14,581 bases of DNA from an uncultured Oscillospiraceae bacterium (GTDB lineage: Bacteria > Bacillota > Clostridia > Oscillospirales > Ruminococcaceae): positions 1-14,581 of the forward strand of contig CAJUMS010000068.1 in assembly GCA_910587465.1 (NCBI GenBank), read 5' to 3'. A program made the position numbers and the translations under genes. Below, piece after piece: positions 1-6,943 of this stretch (position 1 is its first letter; each line of letters starts with the position of its first letter). The notes under the pieces are model-generated. The model was not told the origin of the DNA. It made no database searches and saw only the letters and a list, made by a program, of their open reading frames with translations.

Positions 1-2089
1 ACAGACCCATTATCTCAATCGGAACAGCCGGACCCGCCTCGGTGACGGTCTTGCCCCGGTCGTCACGCATAACGCGCACTCTGCCGACGGACGTGCCCGC
101 AATGAGGATATCGCCCGTGTGCAGCGTACCGTTCTGGACGAGCAGCGTTGCGATAGGACCTCTGTTCTTGTCCAGACGAGCCTCGATAACAGCGCCCTTT
201 GCAAGGCGGTCGGGGTTGGCCTTGAGCTCCATAATGTCCGCTGTCAAACCAACCATTTCAAGCAGCGTATCCATGCCCATACCCGTCTTTGCCGAAACGG
301 GAACGCAGATGATATTGCCGCCCCAGTCTTCGCAGACGAGGTCGTACTTGGTAAGCTCCTCCTTGACCTTTTCGGGGTTCGCGCCCTCTTTATCCATTTT
401 ATTCATAGCGACGATTATCTGAACTCCCGCCGCCTTTGCGTGGTTGATAGCCTCAACAGTCTGCGGCATGATGCCGTCGTCCGCCGCTACGACGAGTATC
501 GCAATATCGGTTATCATAGCGCCGCGCGCTCTCATGGACGTGAACGCCTCGTGTCCCGGAGTATCCAGGAACGTAATGTCGCGGTCGCCCAGATTAACGC
601 GGTACGCACCGATATGCTGCGTGATACCGCCCGCCTCGGTGGTCTGTACGTTCGCTTTGCGGATATAGTCGAGTATGGAGGTCTTGCCGTGGTCGACGTG
701 ACCCATTACGACTACGACGGGCGAACGCGGCTTTAAGCTCTCGGGCGCGTCCTCCGCGTCCTCGAACAGGCGCTCCTCTATCGTGATGATGACTTCCTTT
801 TCTACCTTAGCGCCCAATTCCTCCGCAACGATCGACGCGGTGTCGAAGTCAATGGTCTCATTGATATTCGCCATTATACCGAGGTTGAACAGCTTTTTAA
901 TGACCTCGGTCGCCGTTACCTTAAGGCGCGTAGCAAGCTCCCCGACAACTATCTCGTCGGGTATCTGAACTTTCAGCTGCTGCTTTCTCGCGCGCTCCAG
1001 CTCAAGACGCTTGAGCTTCTGGGCCTCGGTTTCGCGCTGCTTGCCGTAAGGCTTTCCCTTCTGTTGGGATTTCTGGTTGATCTTCTGCTTGGAGCGGAAG
1101 TTATCGTTGTTCATCTTGCCTGCGGGCGCAATGGTCTCATAGCGCTCGTTGTACTTATCGAGCTCGACATAGCTGCCGCGCGTGTCGACGGTCTTTCGTA
1201 CCTGCTCGCCGCGCTGAACAGTCTCACCCTTCTGCTTTTGCATGGGCGGAGTATTCACCTTTATCTTGCTCGAATCTATGACAGCCTTAGCTGCCGCGGG
1301 CTTCTGCTGAGGATTGGGCGCGTTGGCGCTGTTATGGCGATTGTCACGATAATCGCGCTGACGGTCACCGCGATTGTCACGATTATTGTCACGGTTATCG
1401 CGCGGCTTGCTGTCGCGGTTGTTATGCGGTCTGTTATCCCTGTTATCGCGGTTGTCGCGGTTATTGTCACGATTGTCGCGGTTGGGACGGTTGTCCTTGT
1501 TATCCCGACTTTCGGGACGGTTATTCTGCTTGGGCTGATTGATCCGATCATTCTCCTGCGGTTTTTTCTGCCCGGGTTTTATCTCTTCCTTGACAGGCTC
1601 CGCCTTGACCTCTGCCTTAACAGGCTCGGGATTGACCTCGGCCTTGACCGCGGGCTTAGGTTCTTCCTTGATCTCGGGTGTCTTCTCGACCTTTGCGGGC
1701 TCGGGCTTGACTTCAGCCGCTGGCTCTGCCTTGACCGCAGACTTTACGGGTTTAATGGGCTTTTCGGCCTTTGCGGGCTGCTCCTCGGGAGTTTCCTCCG
1801 CTTTCTTAGCCGCGGGCTTTTTCTTCGCGGACTTCTTCTCGGGCTCGGCGGGCTTTTCCGTCTTGATGTCCTTGGTGGTGACGAACGCCTTCATAACGTC
1901 GTCGACCTCGTTTTTTCTTGTGTACTTCTCGAGAACATAGCCTACCTCGTCGGAGGTAAGGGAGCTCTGACCCTTCCTCTGTGTATCGGTCGGGAACGCC
2001 TTATCAAGAAGCTCTATCAGCTCCGACTTATCGATACCCAGATCCTTGGCAACGTCCTGAAGTTTATATTTTATCTGTTTACTTGGCAA
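1..2089 (-). CDS. infB: Translation initiation factor IF-2 (3' end outside window)
   Basis: IF-2 is the GTPase that places fMet-tRNA on the 30S subunit and promotes subunit joining. About 696 codons are present; the C-terminal domains lie beyond the window edge. Visible in order: an IF2_N-type helix bundle (about 1-50); a Lys/Ala/Glu/Pro linker; an Asn/Arg/Asp-rich stretch (about 187-253); a second IF2_N domain (about 370-425); then the G domain with G1 GHVDHGKT (463-470), G2 GGITQHIG, G3 DTPGH (from 509), G4 NKMD (563-566) and G5 SAK (from 599); and part of beta-barrel domain II. I chose the TTG at 2089 because it is in frame with the G domain, GGAGG lies 9 nt upstream (2099-2103), and no ATG or GTG fits. 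It is the last gene seen in the rimP operon, 128 nt after ylxQ. Confidence 0.97.
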   Translation of the reverse strand, partial: MPSKQIKYKLQDVAKDLGIDKSELIELLDKAFPTDTQRKGQSSLTSDEVGYVLEKYTRKNEVDDVMKAFVTTKDIKTEKPAEPEKKSAKKKPAAKKAEETPEEQPAKAEKPIKPVKSAVKAEPAAEVKPEPAKVEKTPEIKEEPKPAVKAEVNPEPVKAEVKAEPVKEEIKPGQKKPQENDRINQPKQNNRPESRDNKDNRPNRDNRDNNRDNRDNRDNRPHNNRDSKPRDNRDNNRDNRGDRQRDYRDNRHNSANAPNPQQKPAAAKAVIDSSKIKVNTPPMQKQKGETVQRGEQVRKTVDTRGSYVELDKYNERYETIAPAGKMNNDNFRSKQKINQKSQQKGKPYGKQRETEAQKLKRLELERARKQQLKVQIPDEIVVGELATRLKVTATEVIKKLFNLGIMANINETIDFDTASIVAEELGAKVEKEVIITIEERLFEDAEDAPESLKPRSPVVVVMGHVDHGKTSILDYIRKANVQTTEAGGITQHIGAYRVNLGDRDITFLDTPGHEAFTSMRARGAMITDIAILVVAADDGIMPQTVEAINHAKAAGVQIIVAMNKMDKEGANPEKVKEELTKYDLVCEDWGGNIICVPVSAKTGMGMDTLLEMVGLTADIMELKANPDRLAKGAVIEARLDKNRGPIATLLVQNGTLHTGDILIAGTSVGRVRVMRDDRGKTVTEAGPAVPIEIMGL
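1332..1531 (-). repeat. Asn-Arg-Asp low-complexity repeat inside infB
   Basis: The coding strand repeats short units built from GAC, AAC/AAT and CGC/CGT codons, giving runs of D-N-R with interspersed P, H and G (IF-2 residues about 187-253). Synonymous codons vary between units, so the repeat is clearer in protein than in DNA. It links the N-terminal helix bundle to the second IF2_N domain and is probably disordered and strongly basic. Confidence 0.8.
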
Positions 2090-2172
2090 TGTAAAATTCC
2101 TCCAAATCAAATCAATTGGGCAGCTCTAAAAAACGCTTTGAAAAGTGAATACGGGTGAAGTGCAGCAAACGG

Positions 2173-2185
2173 CGTGCTCCGCACG
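2173..2185. other. Small palindrome in the ylxQ-infB gap
   Basis: CGTGC (2173-2177) and GCACG (2181-2185) form a perfect 5-bp stem with a 3-nt loop. Flanking AAA/TTT and AGC/GCT add imperfect pairing on either side. On the plus strand it is followed by TTTT, but no plus-strand gene ends here. On the minus strand, the transcribed direction, no U-run follows, so I do not call a terminator. It sits in the only long gap (2090-2217) of the operon and could be an mRNA processing or structural element. Confidence 0.4.
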
Positions 2186-2217
2186 TTTTCGCTCAAACAA
2201 GTTTTTTAAAGATGCTT

Positions 2218-2520
2218 CTATGTCTTATCAATTTGCTTTTTAATAGAGCCGAACAGTCCCTCGTCGTTCACGAGCAGAACTCCCGCTCTTTTGCCTATCG
2301 CGTCACGAACGTCGTCCATGGCGAATTCGGCTTTTACGACCTCTTTGCCCTCCGCGTCGGCATGGAAACGTATTTCCTTTTCCGTTTTCGCGGAAACGTC
2401 GGCGGCTAAAATCACTCCGCCGAAGCTCTTGGCTTTCAGCTCGCCCGCGACCGCGTCAAACCCGATAACGAGCTTTCCCGCGCGTCTGCAAAGGCAGATC
2501 GTGGATAACGCATTATTTAT
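2218..2520 (-). CDS. ylxQ: L7Ae-family RNA-binding protein YlxQ, ATA start
   Basis: This is a small ribosomal protein L7Ae/L30e-fold protein of the nusA-infB operon; relatives bind kink-turn-like RNA. The product is 100 aa. The N-terminal core ALSTICLCRRAGKLVIG and the following segment through VILAADVS match the family's first helix, the ARRAGK-like loop and the central strand. The only canonical start in frame is GTG at 2415, which would remove that core and has no spaced Shine-Dalgarno sequence. An in-frame TGA lies just upstream of 2523, so translation must begin between there and the core. ATA at 2518-2520 has GGAG 10 nt upstream and overlaps the ylxR stop region by 8 nt, which suggests translational coupling. 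The exact start is inference; the family call is firmer. Confidence 0.8.
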   Translation of the reverse strand: MNNALSTICLCRRAGKLVIGFDAVAGELKAKSFGGVILAADVSAKTEKEIRFHADAEGKEVVKAEFAMDDVRDAIGKRAGVLLVNDEGLFGSIKKQIDKT

Positions 2521-2791
2521 CTGAGGTCAGCTCCTTTGCAATGATATCGTATATTTCAGCGGGAATTTGGCACTTGAACGAACGCTCCAGCTTTCTGCCT
2601 TTTCTTGCAGTCTCAAGACAGTTTACGTCGTTGCAGATATACGCGCCTCTTCCCGATTTTTTACCCGTCGGGTCAACGGAGATATTCCCGTCCTTGTCGC
2701 GTACGACGCGGACAGCACCCTTTTTTCCGATCATTTCACCGCACCCCACGCATTTTCGCAGCGGGATGCGTTTTTCCCGATTATTCTGCAT
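2513..2791 (-). CDS. ylxR: YlxR/RnpM family RNA-binding protein
   Basis: A 92-aa protein of the YlxR (DUF448) family, encoded between nusA and infB in Firmicutes. A member has been described as a modulator of RNase P (RnpM). Visible family marks are RKCVGCG near residue 12, a basic surface, GRGAYIC near residue 48 (the strongest signature) and a Lys/Arg-rich helix GRKLERSFK. The ATG follows AGGAG by 6 nt and lies 9 nt after the nusA stop, so it is translated from the nusA operon mRNA. Its 3' end overlaps the proposed ylxQ start. The length is typical for the family. Confidence 0.94.
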   Translation of the reverse strand: MQNNREKRIPLRKCVGCGEMIGKKGAVRVVRDKDGNISVDPTGKKSGRGAYICNDVNCLETARKGRKLERSFKCQIPAEIYDIIAKELTSDK

Positions 2792-2800
2792 GACCGCTCC

Positions 2801-4012
2801 TTACTCCGCGGTCTCGCTCACGGTCTCGGACGCAATCTCTTCTGTCTCCTCGACAGGCTCATCGGGCTGTACCTCGAGCGGGGCTACGATAAAGTCCTCG
2901 GGAGTTACCGCGCTCTCCGCCTTGATGTCGATCTTGTAGCCCGTGAGCTTAGCCGCGAGCCACGCGTTCTGACCCTTGTTGCCGATAGCCAGCGAGAGCT
3001 GATTGTCGGGAACTACGACCTTGCAAGCGCGCTTGTCGGGATTAGGATTGGTAACGACTACCTTCACAGCGTCCGCGGGCTTCAGAGCCTGCTTGATGAA
3101 CTCCTCGGGAGTGTCGCTGTACAGCACAACGTCCACCTTTTCACCCTTGATCTCCTTAGTGACCGCGTTGATGCGGCTCTTCTGCGGACCGATACACGCG
3201 CCGACAGCGTCGACGTTCGGGTCGTTGCTGATAACGGCAACCTTGCTGCGGCTTCCGGGCGCACGGCTCACCGCCTTTATCTCGACCGTGCCGTCGTATA
3301 TCTCGGGGCACTCCAGCTCGAACAGGCGCTTGATAAGCCACTTATCGGTTCTGGAGACCTTGAGATACTGATTCTTGTCGCCCTCCTTGTATTCCTTGGA
3401 AACGCCCGAAATGTACACCTTGACGACCTGACCGACCTCGAGAATTTCTCCGGGTATCTGCTCGCTTCTCGGGAGCATTACCTCGTTGCGGTTGATCTCC
3501 ACGGTAGCGTGACCCGTTTTCGGCTCTATCCTCGTGACCGTCGCGGAGACCGCCTCGTTCTCGTACTCGCCCCATATCTCACTGAGGTGCTGTCTCTCGG
3601 CGTTGGAAAAGCCCTGACGTATCAGGTCCTTGGCATTCTTCGCGGCAATGCGCTTAAACTCCTTGGTGTCAATCGGACAGCGAACTCTGTCTCCAATGTC
3701 GAGCCGCGGGTCAATCTTGCGCGCCTCCTCGAGCACAATCTCCTTCTCAGGTTCGTACAACGTATCAACGACCTCGATAACCTCTTTCATTATCGAAACG
3801 TCGAACTTCTTATTCACAATATCGATATCGACCTGCACAAAATCCTCTTCCTCGTCGTCGAAGCGAAGATTTGACTTCAGGCTCTTCTCGATCGCGTACT
3901 TTATTTTCTCCGCAAGAATTTCGCTGTCTATCCCCTTTTCCTCGGCGAGCGCGGCAAGGTTTTCGTAGAAATCGCCGTAATCTTCCCCTTTTACTGTCTT
4001 TCTTTTAGCCAT
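2801..4012 (-). CDS. nusA: Transcription termination/antitermination factor NusA
   Basis: NusA binds RNA polymerase and nascent RNA and modulates pausing, intrinsic termination and antitermination. The 403-aa product shows the N-terminal polymerase-binding domain (about 1-125), an S1 domain (about 150-222), KH1 (GACIGPQKSRI at 271-281, then GEKVDV) and KH2 (AIGNKGQNAWLAAKLTGYKIDI, 342-363). It ends in an acidic Glu/Thr/Ser tail of about 30 residues. It lacks the extra C-terminal acidic repeats of proteobacterial NusA, as expected for Firmicutes. In KH1 the second Gly of the usual GXXG loop is Lys. The ATG has GGAGGGAT about 8 nt upstream, inside the rimP stop region, with only 4 nt between the two genes. 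Confidence 0.97.
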   Translation of the reverse strand: MAKRKTVKGEDYGDFYENLAALAEEKGIDSEILAEKIKYAIEKSLKSNLRFDDEEEDFVQVDIDIVNKKFDVSIMKEVIEVVDTLYEPEKEIVLEEARKIDPRLDIGDRVRCPIDTKEFKRIAAKNAKDLIRQGFSNAERQHLSEIWGEYENEAVSATVTRIEPKTGHATVEINRNEVMLPRSEQIPGEILEVGQVVKVYISGVSKEYKEGDKNQYLKVSRTDKWLIKRLFELECPEIYDGTVEIKAVSRAPGSRSKVAVISNDPNVDAVGACIGPQKSRINAVTKEIKGEKVDVVLYSDTPEEFIKQALKPADAVKVVVTNPNPDKRACKVVVPDNQLSLAIGNKGQNAWLAAKLTGYKIDIKAESAVTPEDFIVAPLEVQPDEPVEETEEIASETVSETAE

Positions 4013-4016
4013 TTTC

Positions 4017-4520
4017 CTATCCCTCCATCAGTTTATCAAAGTCGTCAAAATCGTCGTAATTTATTGCAGAGATATCAGGAACGGCGACCCTGACCGTACC
4101 GAAATCTCCTTTTATCGTTATCGTATCGCCGTCGAAGTCCTCCAGAACGCCTCTCACGTTTTTCGAGTCCAATCCCTCGGCGAGCTTGTAGGTTTTCAGC
4201 TTGATCCGCCTTCCTATCGACAACGGGAGCTGTTCGATACGCCTTACCGAGCGTTCCAGACCCGCCGAGCCTATCTCAAGGTAATCCACCTTGTCTATGA
4301 ATTCCTGCTTATCGATCTCGGCGTTTATCAAGCCGTCGATAGAGGTGCAGTCGTCTATCGAAATGCCCTCCGGCTTGTCGATAAGTATTCGCAGATACCA
4401 GCAAGCGCCCTCCTTAATGAAAACCACATCCCACAGCGAGTAGCCGTGCTCCTCGACTATCGGGCGCACCGCCCTCTCGGCAGCCGCCTCAACCGCACCG
4501 AAGCCTTTAGCCAGCGCCAT
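4017..4520 (-). CDS. rimP: Ribosome maturation factor RimP
   Basis: RimP assists 30S subunit maturation. The product is 167 aa, close to the usual 150-170. It shows the N-terminal alpha/beta domain with LRILIDKPEGISIDDC (about 43-58), the family motif as LEIGSAGLER (81-90; the common form is LEVSSPGLDR, so Pro is replaced by Ala), and a C-terminal Sm-like barrel (about 100-160). Asp-rich residues close the protein. It is the first gene of the rimP-nusA-ylxR-ylxQ-infB operon. The ATG has GAGGTGG a few nt upstream, and the promoter lies at 4596-4624, giving a leader of about 70 nt. Confidence 0.95.
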   Translation of the reverse strand: MALAKGFGAVEAAAERAVRPIVEEHGYSLWDVVFIKEGACWYLRILIDKPEGISIDDCTSIDGLINAEIDKQEFIDKVDYLEIGSAGLERSVRRIEQLPLSIGRRIKLKTYKLAEGLDSKNVRGVLEDFDGDTITIKGDFGTVRVAVPDISAINYDDFDDFDKLMEG

Positions 4521-4552
4521 TCTTCCACCTCATTCCATATATTAAACCTAAA

Positions 4553-4575
4553 GACCGGAGAAATTATCTCCGGTC
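4553..4575 (-). promoter_or_regulatory. Leader hairpin of the rimP-nusA-infB operon
   Basis: GACCGGAG (4553-4560) and CTCCGGTC (4568-4575) form a perfect 8-bp GC-rich stem with a 7-nt loop. It begins about 14 nt after the predicted transcript start and lies 32 nt before the rimP ATG. On the transcribed strand it is followed by TTTAGGTTT, a weak U-tract. It may be an attenuator, a 5' stabilising hairpin or a protein-binding site; the sequence does not decide. Confidence 0.6.
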
Positions 4576-4595
4576 CTTGTCAACTATCATAGTAT

Positions 4596-4624
4596 ATTAT
4601 ACCACAACAGCCGACAAAAATCAA
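4596..4624 (-). promoter_or_regulatory. Sigma-A-type promoter of the rimP operon
   Basis: On the minus strand, TTGATT (-35, 4619-4624) and TATAAT (-10, 4596-4601) are separated by exactly 17 bp. The predicted start is near 4589, giving a 5' leader of about 70 nt. It lies between the rplA terminator and rimP, so rimP-infB is separated from the ribosomal protein operon. Confidence 0.85.
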
Positions 4625-4669
4625 GAGGTTTTTGTAAATTTTCCGCATTTTTATGCTATACTTTATAAC

Positions 4670-4697
4670 GAAAACCGCCCGAAAGAACTCGGGCGGT
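4670..4697 (-). terminator. Rho-independent terminator after rplA
   Basis: ACCGCCCGA (4674-4682) and TCGGGCGGT (4689-4697) form a perfect 9-bp stem with a 6-nt loop. TTTT follows on the transcribed (minus) strand at 4670-4673. It begins 25 nt after the rplA stop codon and closes the rpmG-rplA operon. Confidence 0.93.
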
Positions 4698-4722
4698 CAA
4701 AAATATTCGATAACTCGGGCTC

Positions 4723-5415
4723 TTACACACCGAATCTCAGCGTGTTTACCTTAACGCCGGGACCCATAGTGGAAGAAACAGTGCAACTCTTGATATACTG
4801 ACCCTTTGCAGCCGCGGGCTTAGCCTTAGCTACCGCTTCCATAAGCGCGTTGAAGTTCTCCTCAAGCTTTCCGGAGCCGAACGAAGCCTTGCCGATAGGA
4901 CAGTGAATGATATTCGACTTGTCCAGACGATACTCAATCTTACCTGCCTTAGCCTCCTGAACAGCCTTAGCTACATCGGGGGTAACAGTACCCGCCTTAG
5001 GGTTAGGCATAAGACCTCTCGGACCGAGAACCTTACCGAGACGACCAACAACACCCATCATATCGGGAGTTGCAATAACAACCTCAAAGTCCATCCAGCC
5101 GCCCTGGATCTTAGCAACGGTATCGTTATCCGCAACATAATCGGCACCCGCAGCCTTAGCGTCAGCTTCCTTCTCTGGCTTGCAGAATACAAGCGTTCTT
5201 ACGGTCTTACCCGTACCGTTAGGCAATACTACCGCGCCGCGAACCTGCTGATCCGCGTGACGGGAGTCAACACCCAAGCGGATATGCAGCTCAACGGTCT
5301 CGTCAAACTTAGCCTTTGCGGTCTTGCAAACGAGATCCAGCGCTTCGCCGGACTCATAAACCTTAGCAGAATCAATGAGCTTTGCGCTCTCAACATACTT
5401 CTTTCCGTGTTTCAT
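4723..5415 (-). CDS. rplA: 50S ribosomal protein L1
   Basis: L1 forms the mobile L1 stalk that binds 23S rRNA helices 76-78 near the E site. In many bacteria it also represses its own operon by binding the mRNA leader. The 230-aa product has normal length. It shows the N-terminal KHGKKYVESAKL, the signature region GRLGKVLGPRGLMPNPKAGTVT (about 125-146), and the C-terminal segment with GSGKLEENFNAL and SSTMGPGVKVN. The ATG has AAGGAGG about 8 nt upstream. It follows rplK after a 48-nt gap and is the last gene before the terminator. rplJ and rplL do not follow. Confidence 0.98.
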   Translation of the reverse strand: MKHGKKYVESAKLIDSAKVYESGEALDLVCKTAKAKFDETVELHIRLGVDSRHADQQVRGAVVLPNGTGKTVRTLVFCKPEKEADAKAAGADYVADNDTVAKIQGGWMDFEVVIATPDMMGVVGRLGKVLGPRGLMPNPKAGTVTPDVAKAVQEAKAGKIEYRLDKSNIIHCPIGKASFGSGKLEENFNALMEAVAKAKPAAAKGQYIKSCTVSSTMGPGVKVNTLRFGV

Positions 5416-5463
5416 TAAATATCCTCCTTGTGGTCAAGCGGAAATATTCCTCCCACTGTATTA

Positions 5464-5889
5464 TTAGTCAACAACTTCTACGCCCATGGAACGGCAGGTA
5501 CCCGCGATCATGGAGATAGCGGCATCGATGTTAGCCGCGTTCAAATCGGGCATTTTGGTCTCGGCGATCTCCTTGAGCTGAGCCTTGGTGATCTTTGCGA
5601 CCTTAGTCTTGTTGGGAACACCAGAACCGTGCTCGATCTTGCAAGCCTTCTTGATCAGTACGCTTGCGGGCGGAGTTTTGGTAATAAACGTAAAGCTTCT
5701 GTCAGCGTAAACCGTGATAACAACGGGGATAATAAGACCCGCCTTATCCTTGGTGCGCTCGTTGAACTCCTTAGTAAAGGACATAATATTAACGCCGTGC
5801 TGACCCAACGCGGGTCCTACGGGCGGTGCCGGCGTTGCTTTGCCGGCAGGAATTTGCAATTTAATAAATCCTGTAACCTTCTGTGCCAT
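5464..5889 (-). CDS. rplK: 50S ribosomal protein L11
   Basis: L11 binds the GTPase-associated region of 23S rRNA. The 141-aa product has the standard length. The N-terminal domain carries the flexible PAGKATPAPPVGPALGQHG loop. The C-terminal RNA-binding domain ends in the usual pattern (PDLNAANIDAAISMIAGTCRSMG). The ATG has GGAGG 9 nt upstream and lies 54 nt after the nusG stop. A hairpin at 5921-5950 in that gap overlaps the nusG stop codon. Confidence 0.98.
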   Translation of the reverse strand: MAQKVTGFIKLQIPAGKATPAPPVGPALGQHGVNIMSFTKEFNERTKDKAGLIIPVVITVYADRSFTFITKTPPASVLIKKACKIEHGSGVPNKTKVAKITKAQLKEIAETKMPDLNAANIDAAISMIAGTCRSMGVEVVD

Positions 5890-5920
5890 GACAAAAATCC
5901 TCCATAAAAAACATTTAAAC

Positions 5921-5950
5921 GATCTGCGCCTTCACGCGCAATGTCAGATC
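5921..5950 (-). promoter_or_regulatory. Hairpin at the nusG-rplK junction
   Basis: GATCTG (5921-5926) pairs with CAGATC (5945-5950). An inner CGC/GCG helix (5927-5929 with 5936-5938) is separated from the outer helix by a 6-nt bulge on one side. The structure spans the nusG TGA and lies about 30 nt before the rplK start. Two short helices around an asymmetric loop upstream of rplK-rplA is the kind of place where L1 could act on its mRNA. I did not match specific L1-contact bases, so this role is inference. Confidence 0.4.
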
Positions 5951-6471
5951 TTCTTGATAGCGGCGATCTCAAGCGTTGTGGGAGTTACCTCGCCGAACAT
6001 ATTGTTCACGTTGACGACTGCCATCTTCTTATCATTGTCGATCTCCGCGATCTCTCCCTCGAAGCCCTCAAGCACGCCCTGACGGATCGTAACTCTGTCT
6101 CCGACCTCAAAGGATACCGCAGTCTCTTTTCTGCCCTGCTCAAGGGCTCTCACTTCGTTTTCGCTCAACGGCGTAGGCTTGCCCTCGGGACCCACAAATC
6201 CCGTAACGCCTCTGGTATTGCGGCAGATGTACCACGACTCGTTTGTCTCAACCATCTTCACGAACACATAGCCGGGGTAAATTTTCTCCTCGACCTCCTT
6301 AACGTCGCCGTTTTCCTTTTCAACGGTCTTCGTCACGGTCGGGATAGTAACGTCCTCAATCAGGTGCTGTAAGTTTCTGTTTTCAACGAGCTTGGTAATA
6401 TCCGCAGCGACCTTATTCTCATATCCCGAATAGGTGTGAAGAATATACCATTTTGCTTCTGAGTCAGCCAT
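5944..6471 (-). CDS. nusG: Transcription termination/antitermination factor NusG
   Basis: NusG binds the RNA polymerase clamp and affects pausing, and it can link transcription to translation. The 175-aa product has the NGN domain (WYILHTYSGYENKVAADI near the N-terminus; YPGYVFVKM; WYICRNTRGVTGFVG) and a C-terminal KOW domain (VGDRVTIRQGVLEGFEGEI, about 123-141). I chose the ATG at 6471 because GGAGG lies 5 nt upstream in the 13-nt gap after secE. Any longer reading would run back into secE. Confidence 0.97.
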   Translation of the reverse strand: MADSEAKWYILHTYSGYENKVAADITKLVENRNLQHLIEDVTIPTVTKTVEKENGDVKEVEEKIYPGYVFVKMVETNESWYICRNTRGVTGFVGPEGKPTPLSENEVRALEQGRKETAVSFEVGDRVTIRQGVLEGFEGEIAEIDNDKKMAVVNVNNMFGEVTPTTLEIAAIKKI

Positions 6472-6484
6472 ATTTCCCTCCAAA

Positions 6485-6778
6485 TCAATGGAACAGCAGT
6501 CCGTTAAGCAATCCGAAAAGCGAATCAATTCCGAATATGAGAACGGCCGCCAGCGCACACATTACCAGTACGACGATAGTGTTATGGGTAGTCTCCTTCG
6601 GAGTGGGCCATACGACCTTCTTGAACTCGGATCTTGCGTCCTTGAAATACTTCACAAAACCTTTTTTCTTCTTACCCTGCTTTTTCTTGTCCTTGGAGCT
6701 CTTGTCATCCTTGGACTTTTTAGCCTTATCGGAAGAATCATCGGGAGAGTTTTTTTCAAGCTCTAAATCTTTAGCCAT
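6485..6778 (-). CDS. secE: Preprotein translocase subunit SecE
   Basis: SecE clamps the SecYEG protein-conducting channel in the cytoplasmic membrane. The 97-aa single-span form is typical of Gram-positive bacteria. Residues 1-40 are a very polar, Lys/Asp/Ser-rich extension. Next come the amphipathic helix and conserved FKDARSEFKKVVWPTPKE (about 46-63), then one transmembrane helix (about 66-92). The ATG is preceded by GGAGGAG. secE sits 15 nt after rpmG and 13 nt before nusG, the usual order. Confidence 0.95.
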   Translation of the reverse strand: MAKDLELEKNSPDDSSDKAKKSKDDKSSKDKKKQGKKKKGFVKYFKDARSEFKKVVWPTPKETTHNTIVVLVMCALAAVLIFGIDSLFGLLNGLLFH

Positions 6779-6793
6779 CCTTGCTCCTCCCTG

Positions 6794-6943
6794 TTACTTG
6801 GTTTCCTTGTGAGTAGTGTGCTTTTTGCAGAATCTGCAGTACTTGTTCATTTCAAGTCTGTCGGGATCGTTCTTCTTGTTCTTCATGGTGTTGTAATTGC
6901 GCTGCTTGCACTCTGTACACGCCAATGTAATTTTTACTCTCAC
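6794..6943 (-). CDS. rpmG: 50S ribosomal protein L33
   Basis: A 49-aa protein of the large subunit, short enough to be missed by a simple length cutoff. The sequence starts MRVKITLACTECKQRNY and has two zinc-ribbon pairs, CTEC (9-12) and CRFC (36-39), so this is the zinc-binding (C+) form. The start is GTG at 6943 with AGGAGGTG about 7 nt upstream. It is the first gene of the operon, 15 nt before secE, as in many Firmicutes. Confidence 0.95.
   Translation of the reverse strand: MRVKITLACTECKQRNYNTMKNKKNDPDRLEMNKYCRFCKKHTTHKETK

Noticed and set aside
1064..2158. Long plus-strand frame (364 codons) opposite infB, very hydrophobic
   Set aside because: It lies wholly antisense to the clearly recognisable IF-2 coding frame and has no ribosome binding site; its Leu/Val/Ile runs come from the complement of the Asn/Asp/Arg and Glu/Lys repeats.
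2218..2415. YlxQ as a 65-aa protein starting at GTG 2415
   Set aside because: It would remove the conserved CRRAGKL core of the L7Ae fold, and the GTG lacks a properly spaced Shine-Dalgarno sequence.
2567..3874. Plus-strand frame of 435 codons opposite nusA
   Set aside because: Shadow of NusA, which has full S1 and KH motifs; the GC-rich third positions of the real gene suppress stops on the other strand.
6472..6558. N-terminal extension of NusG into secE
   Set aside because: It would overlap the SecE transmembrane coding region, while GGAGG just before the ATG at 6471 gives a normal NusG N-terminus.
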